From: Phycisphaerales bacterium
Lineage (GTDB): Bacteria > Planctomycetota > Phycisphaerae > Phycisphaerales > UBA1924
Direction: 5' to 3'
Assembly: GCA_029260375.1 (NCBI GenBank)
Contig: JAJDDI010000026.1
Span: 1 to 62,510 of the forward strand
DNA length: 62,510 nucleotides
A program made the position numbers and the translations under genes. The notes under the pieces are model-generated. The model saw only the letters and a program-made list of their open reading frames with translations, made no database searches and was not told where the DNA came from. This document shows, piece by piece, positions 24,296-33,425 of the stretch (position 1 is the first letter of the stretch; each line of letters opens with the position of its first letter).

Positions 24296-27200
24296 ATGCC
24301 GATCCGTGTTGCGCACCGACGCCGAGCTCTCTTCGTCGCCGTTGTCCTCGCCGGAGCCACCCACGCGCCCGCGATCGCCTCGATAGATGACGCGCAGGAC
24401 CAGCGGGCGTACCTCACCGCCAACGGCCTGCTCAACCGCGGGCTGTACGACTTGGCCGCGGAGGAGTACCGAACCTTCCTCGCGTCCCACCCCGAGCACG
24501 AGAAGGCGCCGCTGGCCCGGTACGGGCTGGGCGTCGCGCTCTTCCGCACGAATGACCGGGCGGGCGCGCTCGGGCAGCTCGACCAGGTCTCGGGGGATAG
24601 CTCGTTCGAGTTCGCGGCCGAGGCCGAGCTGCTCCGGGGACACTGCCATCTCGCGCTGAACAACCCCGCGGAGGCGGCGGTCGCGTTCCAGCGCGTGCTC
24701 GAGCGCCACGCGGACCACCCGTCGGCGCCCGACGCCGGGGCGCTGCTGGTCGAGGCCTACCACCGAGCGGGGCGATTCGACGACGCGATCAACGCCGCCA
24801 AGGACCTCACCCAGCGCTGGCCCGACGCGACCATGCGTGACCGGTCGGACCTGTTCCAGGGGCTGTCGCTGCTCTCCAAGGACAAGCCCGCGGACGCCGT
24901 GGGGGTCTTCCGGTCGATCGTGCAGCGCTCGCCATCGGGAGAGCTGGCGCCCAACGCCAGGCTGCTGCTGGCCCAGTCGCTGCACCGCGCCGGGGCGATC
25001 GAGCCGGCGAGGACCACGTACCGCCAGGTGATCGACTCGGCGCCCGCCGAACTCGCGCAGGAGGCGACGGTCGGCCTGGGCCAGCTGCTCCGCCAGCAGC
25101 GCAAGCTCGACGAGTCGGCGCAACTGCTCGACGAGCTGATCCGCCGGCAACCCGACTCGCCCATGGCCCCCCGCGCCCGCCTGGAGCGGGCGCGCGTCTG
25201 GTACGACCAGGGCGAGGAAGATCGCGCGACCCCGATCCTGCAGGCGATCGCCGAGTCCGACAGCGCGGATCTGCACGACGACGCGGACTACTGGCTGGCC
25301 AAGTGCGCGATGCGACAGGGGGACTACGCGGAGGCGGCGTCGAGGCTCGCCGAGGCCGAGGCGCGGTACCCCAAGAGCGAGCTGCGCCCCGAGATCGTGT
25401 ACGACCGGGGCGTGGCGCTGAGCCGCGCCCAGCGCTCGGACGAGGCAAGCGAAGTCATCGCCGCCTTCCTGGACCGCTATCCGGCGCACCGCCTCACGCC
25501 CGACGCGCTGCACGCCGCGGCATCGATCGAGTACGCCCGCGCCCGCTACGAGGAGGCGCTGGCCCTGTGCGCGCTCTACGAGGCGTCGTTTGCGGACCAC
25601 GCGATGGCGCCCGAGGTGACGATGCTCCGGGCCGAGAGCCGGTACATGCGGGGCGAGCTGGAGGAGGCCGAGCAGGCGTACCGCCGACTGCTCGCGTCCG
25701 AGCTCCCCGCGGAGCTGAGCGATCGCGCGACGTACCGCCTCGGACTGACGCTGTACCGCGCGGGTCGGTTCACCGACGCTGAGCCGCTGCTCAAGAAAAT
25801 CATCGGAGACAACGACACCGACCCCGCCTACGCCCGGGGCCTGCTCGCGCTGGGCGACGGGACGTTCGAGGCGCAGCGCTGGAGCGACGCCGAGCGTTAC
25901 TTCGCACGGGTCGTGGCGATCCAGGCGGAGTCCACGCCCATCGACGACGCCCTGCTCAAGCAGGGCCTGGCCCTGCAGCGTCAGGGCGAGCACGAGCGGG
26001 CCCTGCCGGTGTTCCAGCGGTTGCTGACCGAGTTCCCCGAGTCCGAGCGCGCGACGCACGCCCGTTTCGAGCTGGGCCAGGCGCTGGTCGCGCTCAAGCG
26101 GTGGGAGGAGGGTGAGCCCTGGCTGCTGAGCGTGCTCGAGGCGGACGACAACGAACGCTTCGAGGCGCACACGTTGAGCCACCTGGGCGCGATCGCCAGG
26201 GCGCGTGGCGATCACGCGGGCGCGGCGGCGTGGTTCGAGAAGGCCGCCGCGATCGGCGGCGACGACCTGGCCGCCCGGGCGCTCTACGACCAGGGCGAGG
26301 CGTTGCTCGTCGCCGGTGACAGCCAGGGCGCGATCGACAGGTTCTCAAGCTTCCTCCGCGACCACCCGGAGCACACGATGCGGGCCCGCGCCATGGCGCG
26401 CCTCAGTGTCGCGTACTCCCGCGCCGGCGAGCACCAGCGGGCGCTGGACCAGATCGTCGAGATCCCACAGAGCGCGATGACCGCCCTGGCGCCCGAGATC
26501 AGGCACGCGGCGATGTACGAGCGGGCCTGGTCGCTGCGCGAACTGGACAAGCCCGACGAGGCCGCCGACGCGTACCGCCAGCTCCTGGCCCAGCCCGTCG
26601 ATCGCGCGCTGCGCGCCTACGCCCTGCTGGACCTGGGCGGGATCGAGCTCGACGCCCAGCGCTGGGGCGAGGCGAGCGAGGCGCTGGGCGAGCTGGTGGG
26701 CATGCTCGAGTCGGATCAGGAGGCGATGCCGGGCGATGTGCGGGCGCAGGGCGTGTACCGCCTGGGCGCCGCGTCACTGAAGCTCGGCCAGCACGAGCGC
26801 GTGGTCGAGCTGCTGGACACCTTTCATGGACGGTACCCGGATTCGGACCTGCGAGCCTCGGCGGGGCTGATGGCCGCCGAGTCCCTGGCGGCGCAAGGCA
26901 AGCACGAGCGGGCCGCGGTCCACCTCGACCGCGTCGCGACCGCCCATCCCGACGACCCCGCCGCGCCCATCGCGCTGCTCCGCCTGGGCGAGGCCCACGC
27001 CGCCCTGCAGCGCTGGGACGACTCGCAGGACGCCTACGAGCGTTTCCTCGACGCGCACTCGGACAACGAGCTCTGGTTTCAGGCCAGGTTCGGGCTCGCG
27101 TGGGCCAAGGAGAACAAGGGCGAACACGTGGCCGCGATCGAGGACTACCGCCAGGTCGTCGAGCGTCACCAGGGTCCGACCGCCGCACGGGCGCAGTTCC

Positions 27201-27472
27201 AGATCGGCGAGTGCTTGTTCGCGATGGTCCGACTCGAGGAAGCCGTGACGGAGCTGCTGCGGGTGGACATCCTGTACGCCTACGACGAGTGGAGCGCCGC
27301 GGCGCTGTACGAGGCGGGTCGCGTGCTCGAGCGTCTCGAACGCCCGCACCAGGCGCGCCAGCAGTACGAGCAGGTCGTCGAGCGATTCCCGGATCAGAAC
27401 TGGGCGGAGCTGGCCAGGGCCCGCCTCAGCGCCGTGCAGACCCAGCTCCCACCCGGCGCGCAGGCGCCCTAA
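24296..27472 (+). CDS. Large secreted TPR protein, CpoB/YbgF- or BamD-like
   Basis: A 1058-residue protein. ATG 24296 is chosen because it follows GCAGGAGTCC and gives a signal peptide (MPIRVAHRRRALFVAVVLAG, then ATHAPAIAS). The rest is a chain of some 25-30 tetratricopeptide-like helical hairpins with recurring patterns such as ALLRLGEAHAALQRWDDSQD and AEEYRTFLASHPEHEKAPLA. TPR solenoids are scaffolds for protein contacts. Its place directly upstream of TolQ- and TolR-like genes parallels CpoB/YbgF, the periplasmic TPR partner of Tol-Pal, but it is several times longer. Partners are not known. Confidence 0.85.
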   Translation: MPIRVAHRRRALFVAVVLAGATHAPAIASIDDAQDQRAYLTANGLLNRGLYDLAAEEYRTFLASHPEHEKAPLARYGLGVALFRTNDRAGALGQLDQVSGDSSFEFAAEAELLRGHCHLALNNPAEAAVAFQRVLERHADHPSAPDAGALLVEAYHRAGRFDDAINAAKDLTQRWPDATMRDRSDLFQGLSLLSKDKPADAVGVFRSIVQRSPSGELAPNARLLLAQSLHRAGAIEPARTTYRQVIDSAPAELAQEATVGLGQLLRQQRKLDESAQLLDELIRRQPDSPMAPRARLERARVWYDQGEEDRATPILQAIAESDSADLHDDADYWLAKCAMRQGDYAEAASRLAEAEARYPKSELRPEIVYDRGVALSRAQRSDEASEVIAAFLDRYPAHRLTPDALHAAASIEYARARYEEALALCALYEASFADHAMAPEVTMLRAESRYMRGELEEAEQAYRRLLASELPAELSDRATYRLGLTLYRAGRFTDAEPLLKKIIGDNDTDPAYARGLLALGDGTFEAQRWSDAERYFARVVAIQAESTPIDDALLKQGLALQRQGEHERALPVFQRLLTEFPESERATHARFELGQALVALKRWEEGEPWLLSVLEADDNERFEAHTLSHLGAIARARGDHAGAAAWFEKAAAIGGDDLAARALYDQGEALLVAGDSQGAIDRFSSFLRDHPEHTMRARAMARLSVAYSRAGEHQRALDQIVEIPQSAMTALAPEIRHAAMYERAWSLRELDKPDEAADAYRQLLAQPVDRALRAYALLDLGGIELDAQRWGEASEALGELVGMLESDQEAMPGDVRAQGVYRLGAASLKLGQHERVVELLDTFHGRYPDSDLRASAGLMAAESLAAQGKHERAAVHLDRVATAHPDDPAAPIALLRLGEAHAALQRWDDSQDAYERFLDAHSDNELWFQARFGLAWAKENKGEHVAAIEDYRQVVERHQGPTAARAQFQIGECLFAMVRLEEAVTELLRVDILYAYDEWSAAALYEAGRVLERLERPHQARQQYEQVVERFPDQNWAELARARLSAVQTQLPPGAQAP

Positions 27473-27523
27473 CCGGTTTCATCTCGGGCGCCCCTGGCAG
27501 GGGGGCGCCGATTGGAGGCAGCA

Positions 27524-28291
27524 GTGGATCTCATCCTGACACTGGCGGCGCCCGCGGGAGGCGGAGACGCCGGCGCGTCGGCCATCTCGGTCTGGGCGTT
27601 CGTTCTTAAGGGCGGCTTCATGATGATCCCCATCGGGATCACGTCGCTCGTCGCACTCACCGTCATCGTCGAGCGCAGCGTCGTGCTCACCAAGGGCAAC
27701 GTGGTCCCCACCGGGTTCATGAGCGGGCTGCGCAAGATCCTCGACGCCGGTCCGATCCAGAACCGCGCCAAGGCCGCGCAGTACTGCGAGAAGAACGACA
27801 GCCCGCTGTCTCGCGTGATGGCCTCGGGCGTCAACCGCCTGGGCCACCCGCTGGAACTCGTCGAGAAGGACCTGGCCGATACCGGGCAGTGGGAGGTACT
27901 ACAACTGCGCAAGCGCCTGCGAGTGCTGAGCGTGTGCGCCTCGGTCGCGCCGCTGATGGGCCTGACGGGCACGATCTTCGGCATGATCCGCGCCTTCCAG
28001 ACCGTCGCGATGTCGGGCGAGGCGCTGGGCAAGGCGGAGCTTCTGGCCGAGGGGATCTACGAGGCGATGGTGACCACCGCGGCGGGCCTGCTCGTCGCGA
28101 TCCCCGCGATGATCTGCTACCACTGGCTCAGCGCCCGAATCGAGGGCCTTGCGTCGAAGCTCGACCGCGCCGCGGTGGACTTCGCCGCGACGTACGCCGA
28201 GCCGGCCGCGCCCGGGTACGTCGCCGTCACCCCCGTCCCCTCGTCAGTCCCGGCACGCAACGGCGATCAGACGCCCGCGGTGAAGGCGTAG
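27524..28291 (+). CDS. TolQ/ExbB/MotA-family proton channel protein
   Basis: A 255-residue protein. GTG 27524 is preferred over an upstream TTG because GGAGG ends 5 nt before it. TM1 is at about 22-45 (FVLKGGFMMIPIGITSLVAL), TM2 at about 134-155 (SVAPLMGLTGTIFGMIRAFQ), and TM3 at about 175-200 (YEAMVTTAAGLLVAIPAMIC), with the conserved GLxGTVxGM- and TTAxGL-type motifs of the family. With the ExbD-like neighbour it should form a proton-driven motor that energises an envelope process. The C-terminus is a Pro/Ala-rich tail. Confidence 0.93.
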   Translation: MDLILTLAAPAGGGDAGASAISVWAFVLKGGFMMIPIGITSLVALTVIVERSVVLTKGNVVPTGFMSGLRKILDAGPIQNRAKAAQYCEKNDSPLSRVMASGVNRLGHPLELVEKDLADTGQWEVLQLRKRLRVLSVCASVAPLMGLTGTIFGMIRAFQTVAMSGEALGKAELLAEGIYEAMVTTAAGLLVAIPAMICYHWLSARIEGLASKLDRAAVDFAATYAEPAAPGYVAVTPVPSSVPARNGDQTPAVKA

Positions 28292-28298
28292 GGCGAGC

Positions 28299-28718
28299 AT
28301 GCTGATCAAAGGCACATCCCCCGAGTCCGACGGCGGCGCCGCGATCGAGCTGACCCCGATCATCGACATGGTCTTCCTGCTGCTGATCTTCTTCCTCGTC
28401 GCGACCACCTTCCAGCAGACCGAACGCGAGATGCAGATCGCCCTGCCCGACACCGAGTCGGGCGGCCCGATCAGCGTGTCGCTCAAGGAGATCATCGTCA
28501 ACATCACGAGCGATGGCGAGATCATCGTCGCCGGGCGCGAAGTCTCGCCCGATGACCTGCGGACAATCGTCACCGAGGCCGTGAGCCAAAACCCGGACCA
28601 GAAGGTCACCGTCCGCGGCGACCGCGCCGCGTCGTACGAGGCGATCGTCAAAGCGCTCGACGTGGTCAAGGCGTCGGGCGTGTCCGAGCCGTTCCTCGAC
28701 ACCGTCCCGATTCAGTAA
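28299..28718 (+). CDS. TolR/ExbD-family protein
   Basis: A 139-residue protein. A short cytoplasmic N-terminus precedes one TM helix (IELTPIIDMVFLLLIFFLVA), which holds the essential membrane Asp23. A periplasmic domain follows with KVTVRGDRAASYEAIVKALD, the typical ExbD/TolR C-terminal block. It lies 7 nt after the TolQ-like gene and 14 nt before the large fusion gene, so all are probably one operon. Confidence 0.94.
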   Translation: MLIKGTSPESDGGAAIELTPIIDMVFLLLIFFLVATTFQQTEREMQIALPDTESGGPISVSLKEIIVNITSDGEIIVAGREVSPDDLRTIVTEAVSQNPDQKVTVRGDRAASYEAIVKALDVVKASGVSEPFLDTVPIQ

Positions 28719-28732
28719 CGCGGAGGCTGCCC

Positions 28733-31700
28733 GTGCGTCGCGTCGCGATCTGGATCCTGATGGCCCTGCTTGTCGCCAGCGGTGTGTACGCGCTGGGCGT
28801 GCAGGCGCGCCGCATGGCCGACCGCAACGCGCTGGTCTACACCGACGGACGCACGATCCAGGTCCCAAAGGGAGAGGCGCCCGTCCGCTCGATCCTCTGG
28901 ACCAGCCCGCTCCCGCTCCGCGGCGGGCCCAACACGGGCGACGAGGAGTACCACCCGGCGCTCTCGCCCGACGGGAGCACGCTCTTCTTTGCGCGCGGCC
29001 CGCTCGGTGGCGGCGCCGACCTGTACTGGTCCCGGCGCACGCCCGCCGGCTGGTCCGAACCCGTCGCCCTCGACGCGGTCAACACCGATTCGTCCGACGA
29101 GATCACGCCCTGGGTCTCGCCCGACGGCGCCTCGCTCATCTTCGCGACCGACCGACCCGAGGGGCGCGGCGGGTACGACCTGTGGCTCTCCCGCTCTGAG
29201 AACAACGCATGGGGAGCCCCCGTGTCTCTGCCGGGCAGCATCAACTCACCGCACAACGACTACGCCCCGAGCCTCTCGCCCGACGGCCTCTGGCTCTGGT
29301 TCGCCTCCAACCGCCCCCGCCCCGTCGAGGGCGCCGACGCGCCCGCAGACCCCCTCGTCCCCCCGCCCAGCGCGGGTGATTATGACCTGTACCGCTCGGG
29401 CTACGCCGGCGCGTCGAGCACCCCGCCCACCCGCGTCGAACCGCTCTGCTCCGACGCCGACGACGTCGCCCCCGCCTGGTCGCCCGCGGGCGACTTCGTC
29501 TACTTCGCCTCCAACCGCGAGGGCGGCGCCGGGGGGTTCGACCTCTACCGCGCCCGCGTCAGCGACGGCGCGCCGTTCGCGCCCCTGCCGCTCGGCGCGC
29601 CGATCAACTCGCCCGTGGACGAGCTCGACCCCGCCCTGGGCATGGGCGGGTTCGAACTGCTCTTCAGCGCCCCGATCGCCGCGGGCGCCCAGGACGACCG
29701 CCCCGATTTCGACCTGCTCCGCTCCGAGTCGCGCGAGGTCTACAGCGTCGTGGACCGTTCCCGCTCGGCGCTGGACTGGTCCAACCTCTGGAACCTCTTC
29801 GGCCCGTGGCTCCTCTGGCTCCTGCTGCTCCTGCTGCTCCTGCTGCTCCTGCTCTTGCTGCTCAAGGTCAAGTCCAGCCAGGGCGCGGTCAACCGCTGGC
29901 GCAAGCTCGGGCTCTTTGCCCGCTGCCTGCTGCTGAGCGTGCTCATCCACGCGCTGCTGCTGGCGCTGCTGGGCGTGCTCCGCGTCTCCACAGCCATCGG
30001 TGACTTTCTCGAAGACGGCGCCTCGAAAGTACGCCTGACCACCTCGGGCGGGTCCGTCACCTCACAGCTCCGCGGCGGGTTCGAGATCACCTCGACCACC
30101 CCCGCCAGCACGACCAGCACCCGGGCGCAGACCAGCAGCGCACCGGCGGAAACCACGCTCGCGCAATCCGGCGCCGGCGCGTCCAGCCTGGCGAAGGAGC
30201 AAACCCCCAGCCAACTGCATGAATCAAGCCATGCGACGCGCGTCCCGATGCGCGACGAGACGGCGCCCATCGCGCCCGAGAGCGTGGCCGTGCGGGCGCC
30301 ACGCGCCGCCCCGGGCGACACGACCCTCGAACGCACACCGAGCCAGCTCCAGCCCGTCCGGCCGACCTCGATCGCCCGGGCCGGGGCGAGCTCAACCAGC
30401 GAGGGCCCGGCCAACGCGTCGCTCGACCCCGCCTCGGGCGCCGCTGTCGCCCAACCCGCCCAGGTCGCCAGCCCCGCCGCCGCGTCACCGACCGAGCAGG
30501 TCCGGGCGAACCGCGCGCCCGCAACGCCCACGCCCCAACCCCGAACGCAAACCCCCGCGCCGCCCACGGGCGCCCGCGCCAGCGAGCAGGCGCCCAGCGT
30601 CGCGTTGGAGCGGGCGGGCGGAACCTCACCCCGCGCCGAGCCCGAGGCGTCGGGCGCCGGCGCCCTGACACTTGAGAGCGCCGCGCCAAGCGGTGAACTC
30701 GCTCCCGAATCGATCGCGGTTGGTCCGGCCGCGAGCGCATCACGCGTTGAGTCCACGCGTTCGCCCGTTGCTGAGGCGCAATGGGCGGAAGTCAGCGCCC
30801 TCCGAACCGCGCCCGAGGCGGAGCGGGCGACCCCATTGAGCGAGGGCGCCCTCGCCAGCGCCGCGGACCGGAGGGCAGCGACCACCCCAACACCCGCGCG
30901 TGTGACGGGCGCCGACGCGCTATCGCCATCGAGCCGCGTGGACGCGCAGGCCTCAACGCCTCCGCCCAGCGCCATGGCGGGTATCGCCGCGACGGACGCC
31001 CAAGCGGAGACCGCGCCGCCAGTCTCATCGACCGGTGCGATCGCAGGAGCCGATCCATCGGCGACGAGGGCGCCGATCGATTCGACGCCCATCGCCCAGA
31101 GCGAGGCCATCGCCGCGCCGCCGCGCATCGTCGGTTCGTCGAGCGCCCGAGTCGCGGATCTCAGTTCGCCCGCGGGCGGAGGTGAATCGCTGACCCAGGT
31201 CGATCCCGGGCGGCAAGATACCGAGAGCTCGCCGTTGGCCTTGGCCAACCCGAGCGACGCTGCCAATGAGGGCCGCGTGGACCCGGCAAGCCCCGCGCCC
31301 GGGGCCATCACGCGTGACTTGATGCTCCCCAGCGATGCTGCGGGTCGCACGGACCTGCGCGACGAGGCCCGGTCCCGTCTTGAGTTCGCCGACGCGGGCC
31401 CGGTCGAGCGAGCGGGATTGACGGAATCGCCGAGCGAGGCGGACACGATCGTGCGCACCGACGCGGCGCCTGCGGCGTTGGATGCCGAACGCGCCCACAT
31501 TGCCCCGGCTCTGGCGGATGCGGGAGCGCCGGAAGCAAGCCCCGCGCCTGCGGTCGCGATCGCGGCAAGTGAACTCAGCACACCGATCCCGAACGAGTCT
31601 GGGCCAGCTCCGGGTGCGACGGAAAGCTCATCGGATGCCCCGCCCACGCTCGTTGCCGGCGCCAGCGCGCGAGTGGCCCCCGGCGAGTCCCCGTCCGAGC

Positions 31701-33196
31701 AAGCGCCACTCGTGATCAGCGCCGCTGACCCGGCGCCCCTCGAACTCGAACGCGCCGCGGCGGGCCCGCTCGCCGACGCCCGCGCGCCCGACCCGGTCGC
31801 GGCGCCAACGCTCCGCCCGGTCCACGCGCCGGAGTTCAAACCCCTCGCCCGGCTCGAGACAGCTTCACCGACCGAGCGCGAGCCGGCCCGGGCCGTGCCG
31901 CTGCTCGACGTCGCGCCAGCGCTCACCCAGGCGCGCCCGGATCTCGGTCTCCCGGCCCCCGAAGACCAGCTCGTCACGATCGATGCCAAGCGGAACACCC
32001 AGATCCCCAGCGCCAACAACGCGGCCCTCGCCGACGCCCGCCCGTTCGATCCACAGCCGACGATCTCCAGCCCCGCCCTCCCCGTCCCCCAGCTCGCCTC
32101 CGCGCCCATGCCGACCGTCGCGCCCGTCGTCGAGCCCGTCTATCCGCAGCGCGCCCCCGAGATCCGCCAGCGGCTCGTCGAGCGCGGCGGCGGCTCGGAG
32201 GAAACCGAGAAAGCCGTCGCCGACGCCCTCGCCTGGCTGGCGCGCAACCAGAGCCGCGACGGACGCTGGAGCTCCCGCGGCTTCGAGGAGTTCGGCGGAC
32301 GCTCCGGCGGCCCCGCCCGCTACGACTTCGACGTCGCCTCCACGGGCCTGGCACTGCTCTGCTTCTTCGGCGCCGACCACACGCCCGACAAGCCCGGGCC
32401 GTACCAGCAGTCCGTCGCCAGCGGGCTCCGGTGGCTGGTGGCGCGCGAAGGCGAGCCGGGCGACTTCCGCCAGGGCGAGTCGATGTACTCCCAGGGCATC
32501 GCCACCATCGCCCTGTGCGAGGGCTACGCCATGACGCGCGACGAGAACCTCATCCCGCCCATCGAGCGCGCCATCGCCTACATCACCGGCGCCCGCAACT
32601 CCAGCGTCGGCGGCTGGCGCTACGAGCCGGGCCAGGCCGGCGACACCTCCGTACTCGGCTGGATGGTCATGGCGATGAAGTCCGCCCAGCGCTGCGGTAT
32701 CGACGTCGATCCCCAGGCCATGGCCGCCGCGAGCGACTGGCTGGGCCTCGTCATGGACGACCGCTGGGACGGTCGCTACGCCTACCGCCCCGGCATGGAC
32801 GCGACGCACTCCATGACCGCCGAGGGCATGTTCGTCCACCAGCTGCTCGGGACCGACCGCGCCGACCCCCGCATGAGCGGCTCGGCAAGGTTCATTCTCC
32901 AGGACCTCCCCCGCTGGGACGCCCAGAGCCCGACCTACGCCTGGTACTACGCGACGCTCGCCCTCTTCCAGCACGGCGGCGGCGCCTGGACCCGCTGGAA
33001 CCGGGAGGTCTCCCGCGAGCTGGTCCGCGCCCAGCGCGACGACGGCCCCGCCGCGGGCAGCTGGGACCCGACCGACCGCTACGCCCGCATCGGCGGGCGC
33101 ATCTACCAGACCGCCATCTGCACGCTCAGCCTCGAGGTGTACTACCGCTACCTGCCCATGTACGTGGACGAGCCGGGGGTTGTGGGGGGGGAGTGA
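28733..33196 (+). CDS. PD40 propeller, membrane segments, Ala/Pro/Ser linker and squalene-cyclase-like domain fusion
   Basis: A 1487-residue protein starting at GTG 28733 after CGGAGG. An N-terminal TM anchor (about 4-24) leads to a TolB-like propeller with PD40 motifs (HPALSPDGSTLFFA, ITPWVSPDGASLIFATDRPE, APAWSPAGDFVYFASNREGG). Two further TM segments follow at about 360-378 (an almost pure Leu run) and 397-420. Residues about 430-1140 are low-complexity Ala/Pro/Ser/Thr/Glu. The C-terminus (about 1150-1487) is an alpha/alpha-barrel of the squalene-cyclase/prenyltransferase type with LAWLARNQSRDGRWSSRG and GGWRYEPGQAGDTSVLGWMV repeats. No cyclase DxDD motif was seen. It occupies the slot of tolA/tolB after tolQR; a TolA-like energy-transducing link is inferred. 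Confidence 0.88.
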   Translation: MRRVAIWILMALLVASGVYALGVQARRMADRNALVYTDGRTIQVPKGEAPVRSILWTSPLPLRGGPNTGDEEYHPALSPDGSTLFFARGPLGGGADLYWSRRTPAGWSEPVALDAVNTDSSDEITPWVSPDGASLIFATDRPEGRGGYDLWLSRSENNAWGAPVSLPGSINSPHNDYAPSLSPDGLWLWFASNRPRPVEGADAPADPLVPPPSAGDYDLYRSGYAGASSTPPTRVEPLCSDADDVAPAWSPAGDFVYFASNREGGAGGFDLYRARVSDGAPFAPLPLGAPINSPVDELDPALGMGGFELLFSAPIAAGAQDDRPDFDLLRSESREVYSVVDRSRSALDWSNLWNLFGPWLLWLLLLLLLLLLLLLLLKVKSSQGAVNRWRKLGLFARCLLLSVLIHALLLALLGVLRVSTAIGDFLEDGASKVRLTTSGGSVTSQLRGGFEITSTTPASTTSTRAQTSSAPAETTLAQSGAGASSLAKEQTPSQLHESSHATRVPMRDETAPIAPESVAVRAPRAAPGDTTLERTPSQLQPVRPTSIARAGASSTSEGPANASLDPASGAAVAQPAQVASPAAASPTEQVRANRAPATPTPQPRTQTPAPPTGARASEQAPSVALERAGGTSPRAEPEASGAGALTLESAAPSGELAPESIAVGPAASASRVESTRSPVAEAQWAEVSALRTAPEAERATPLSEGALASAADRRAATTPTPARVTGADALSPSSRVDAQASTPPPSAMAGIAATDAQAETAPPVSSTGAIAGADPSATRAPIDSTPIAQSEAIAAPPRIVGSSSARVADLSSPAGGGESLTQVDPGRQDTESSPLALANPSDAANEGRVDPASPAPGAITRDLMLPSDAAGRTDLRDEARSRLEFADAGPVERAGLTESPSEADTIVRTDAAPAALDAERAHIAPALADAGAPEASPAPAVAIAASELSTPIPNESGPAPGATESSSDAPPTLVAGASARVAPGESPSEQAPLVISAADPAPLELERAAAGPLADARAPDPVAAPTLRPVHAPEFKPLARLETASPTEREPARAVPLLDVAPALTQARPDLGLPAPEDQLVTIDAKRNTQIPSANNAALADARPFDPQPTISSPALPVPQLASAPMPTVAPVVEPVYPQRAPEIRQRLVERGGGSEETEKAVADALAWLARNQSRDGRWSSRGFEEFGGRSGGPARYDFDVASTGLALLCFFGADHTPDKPGPYQQSVASGLRWLVAREGEPGDFRQGESMYSQGIATIALCEGYAMTRDENLIPPIERAIAYITGARNSSVGGWRYEPGQAGDTSVLGWMVMAMKSAQRCGIDVDPQAMAAASDWLGLVMDDRWDGRYAYRPGMDATHSMTAEGMFVHQLLGTDRADPRMSGSARFILQDLPRWDAQSPTYAWYYATLALFQHGGGAWTRWNREVSRELVRAQRDDGPAAGSWDPTDRYARIGGRIYQTAICTLSLEVYYRYLPMYVDEPGVVGGE
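29812..29866 (+). repeat. CTG/CTC simple repeat coding a poly-Leu membrane segment
   Basis: Tandem Leu codons based on a 9-nt unit CTGCTCCTG encode about 15-17 consecutive leucines with flanking Trp and Lys. Such a repeat could vary in length by slippage in steps of three. Confidence 0.75.
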
Positions 33197-33209
33197 TGAC
33201 CCAACGCGG

Positions 33210-33360
33210 TGTGTACGAGCCCGGAGCGTAAGCGACGGGGTATCAGCGTCGAGCCGCGTGGGGCGCCGTGCAGACGCCGCTTCGGCTTCTGCACGCCGGA
33301 TGCCGACAGGGTGGGCGGTCTCGTGGAGAAGCCGAGGACGGCGTCTCCACGCCACCCGGC
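33210..33360. repeat. Dispersed-type repeat with two mirror-image hairpins
   Basis: The block starts with GAGCCCGGAGCGTAAGCGAC, a phrase that I recall as recurrent in planctomycete intergenic DNA. Hairpin A (33257-33285) has arms CGTGCAGA and TCTGCACG; hairpin B (33322-33351) has arms CGTGGAGA and TCTCCACG. Each has an inner 3-4-bp stem after a single mismatch. B is nearly the reverse complement of A, and the arm difference (C-G against G-C) is compensatory. Confidence 0.65.
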
Positions 33361-33425
33361 TTCGGACAGATGGGAGCCATTTGAGACAGCGAACTTGGAC
33401 TGCCAGTGTCATTGCTTGTTAGCAT

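Noticed and set aside
24032..26215. A 727-codon open frame antisense to the TPR gene
   Set aside because: Composition is Arg/Leu/Val/Gly-rich with no signal or motif, and the plus strand gives regular TPR repeats.
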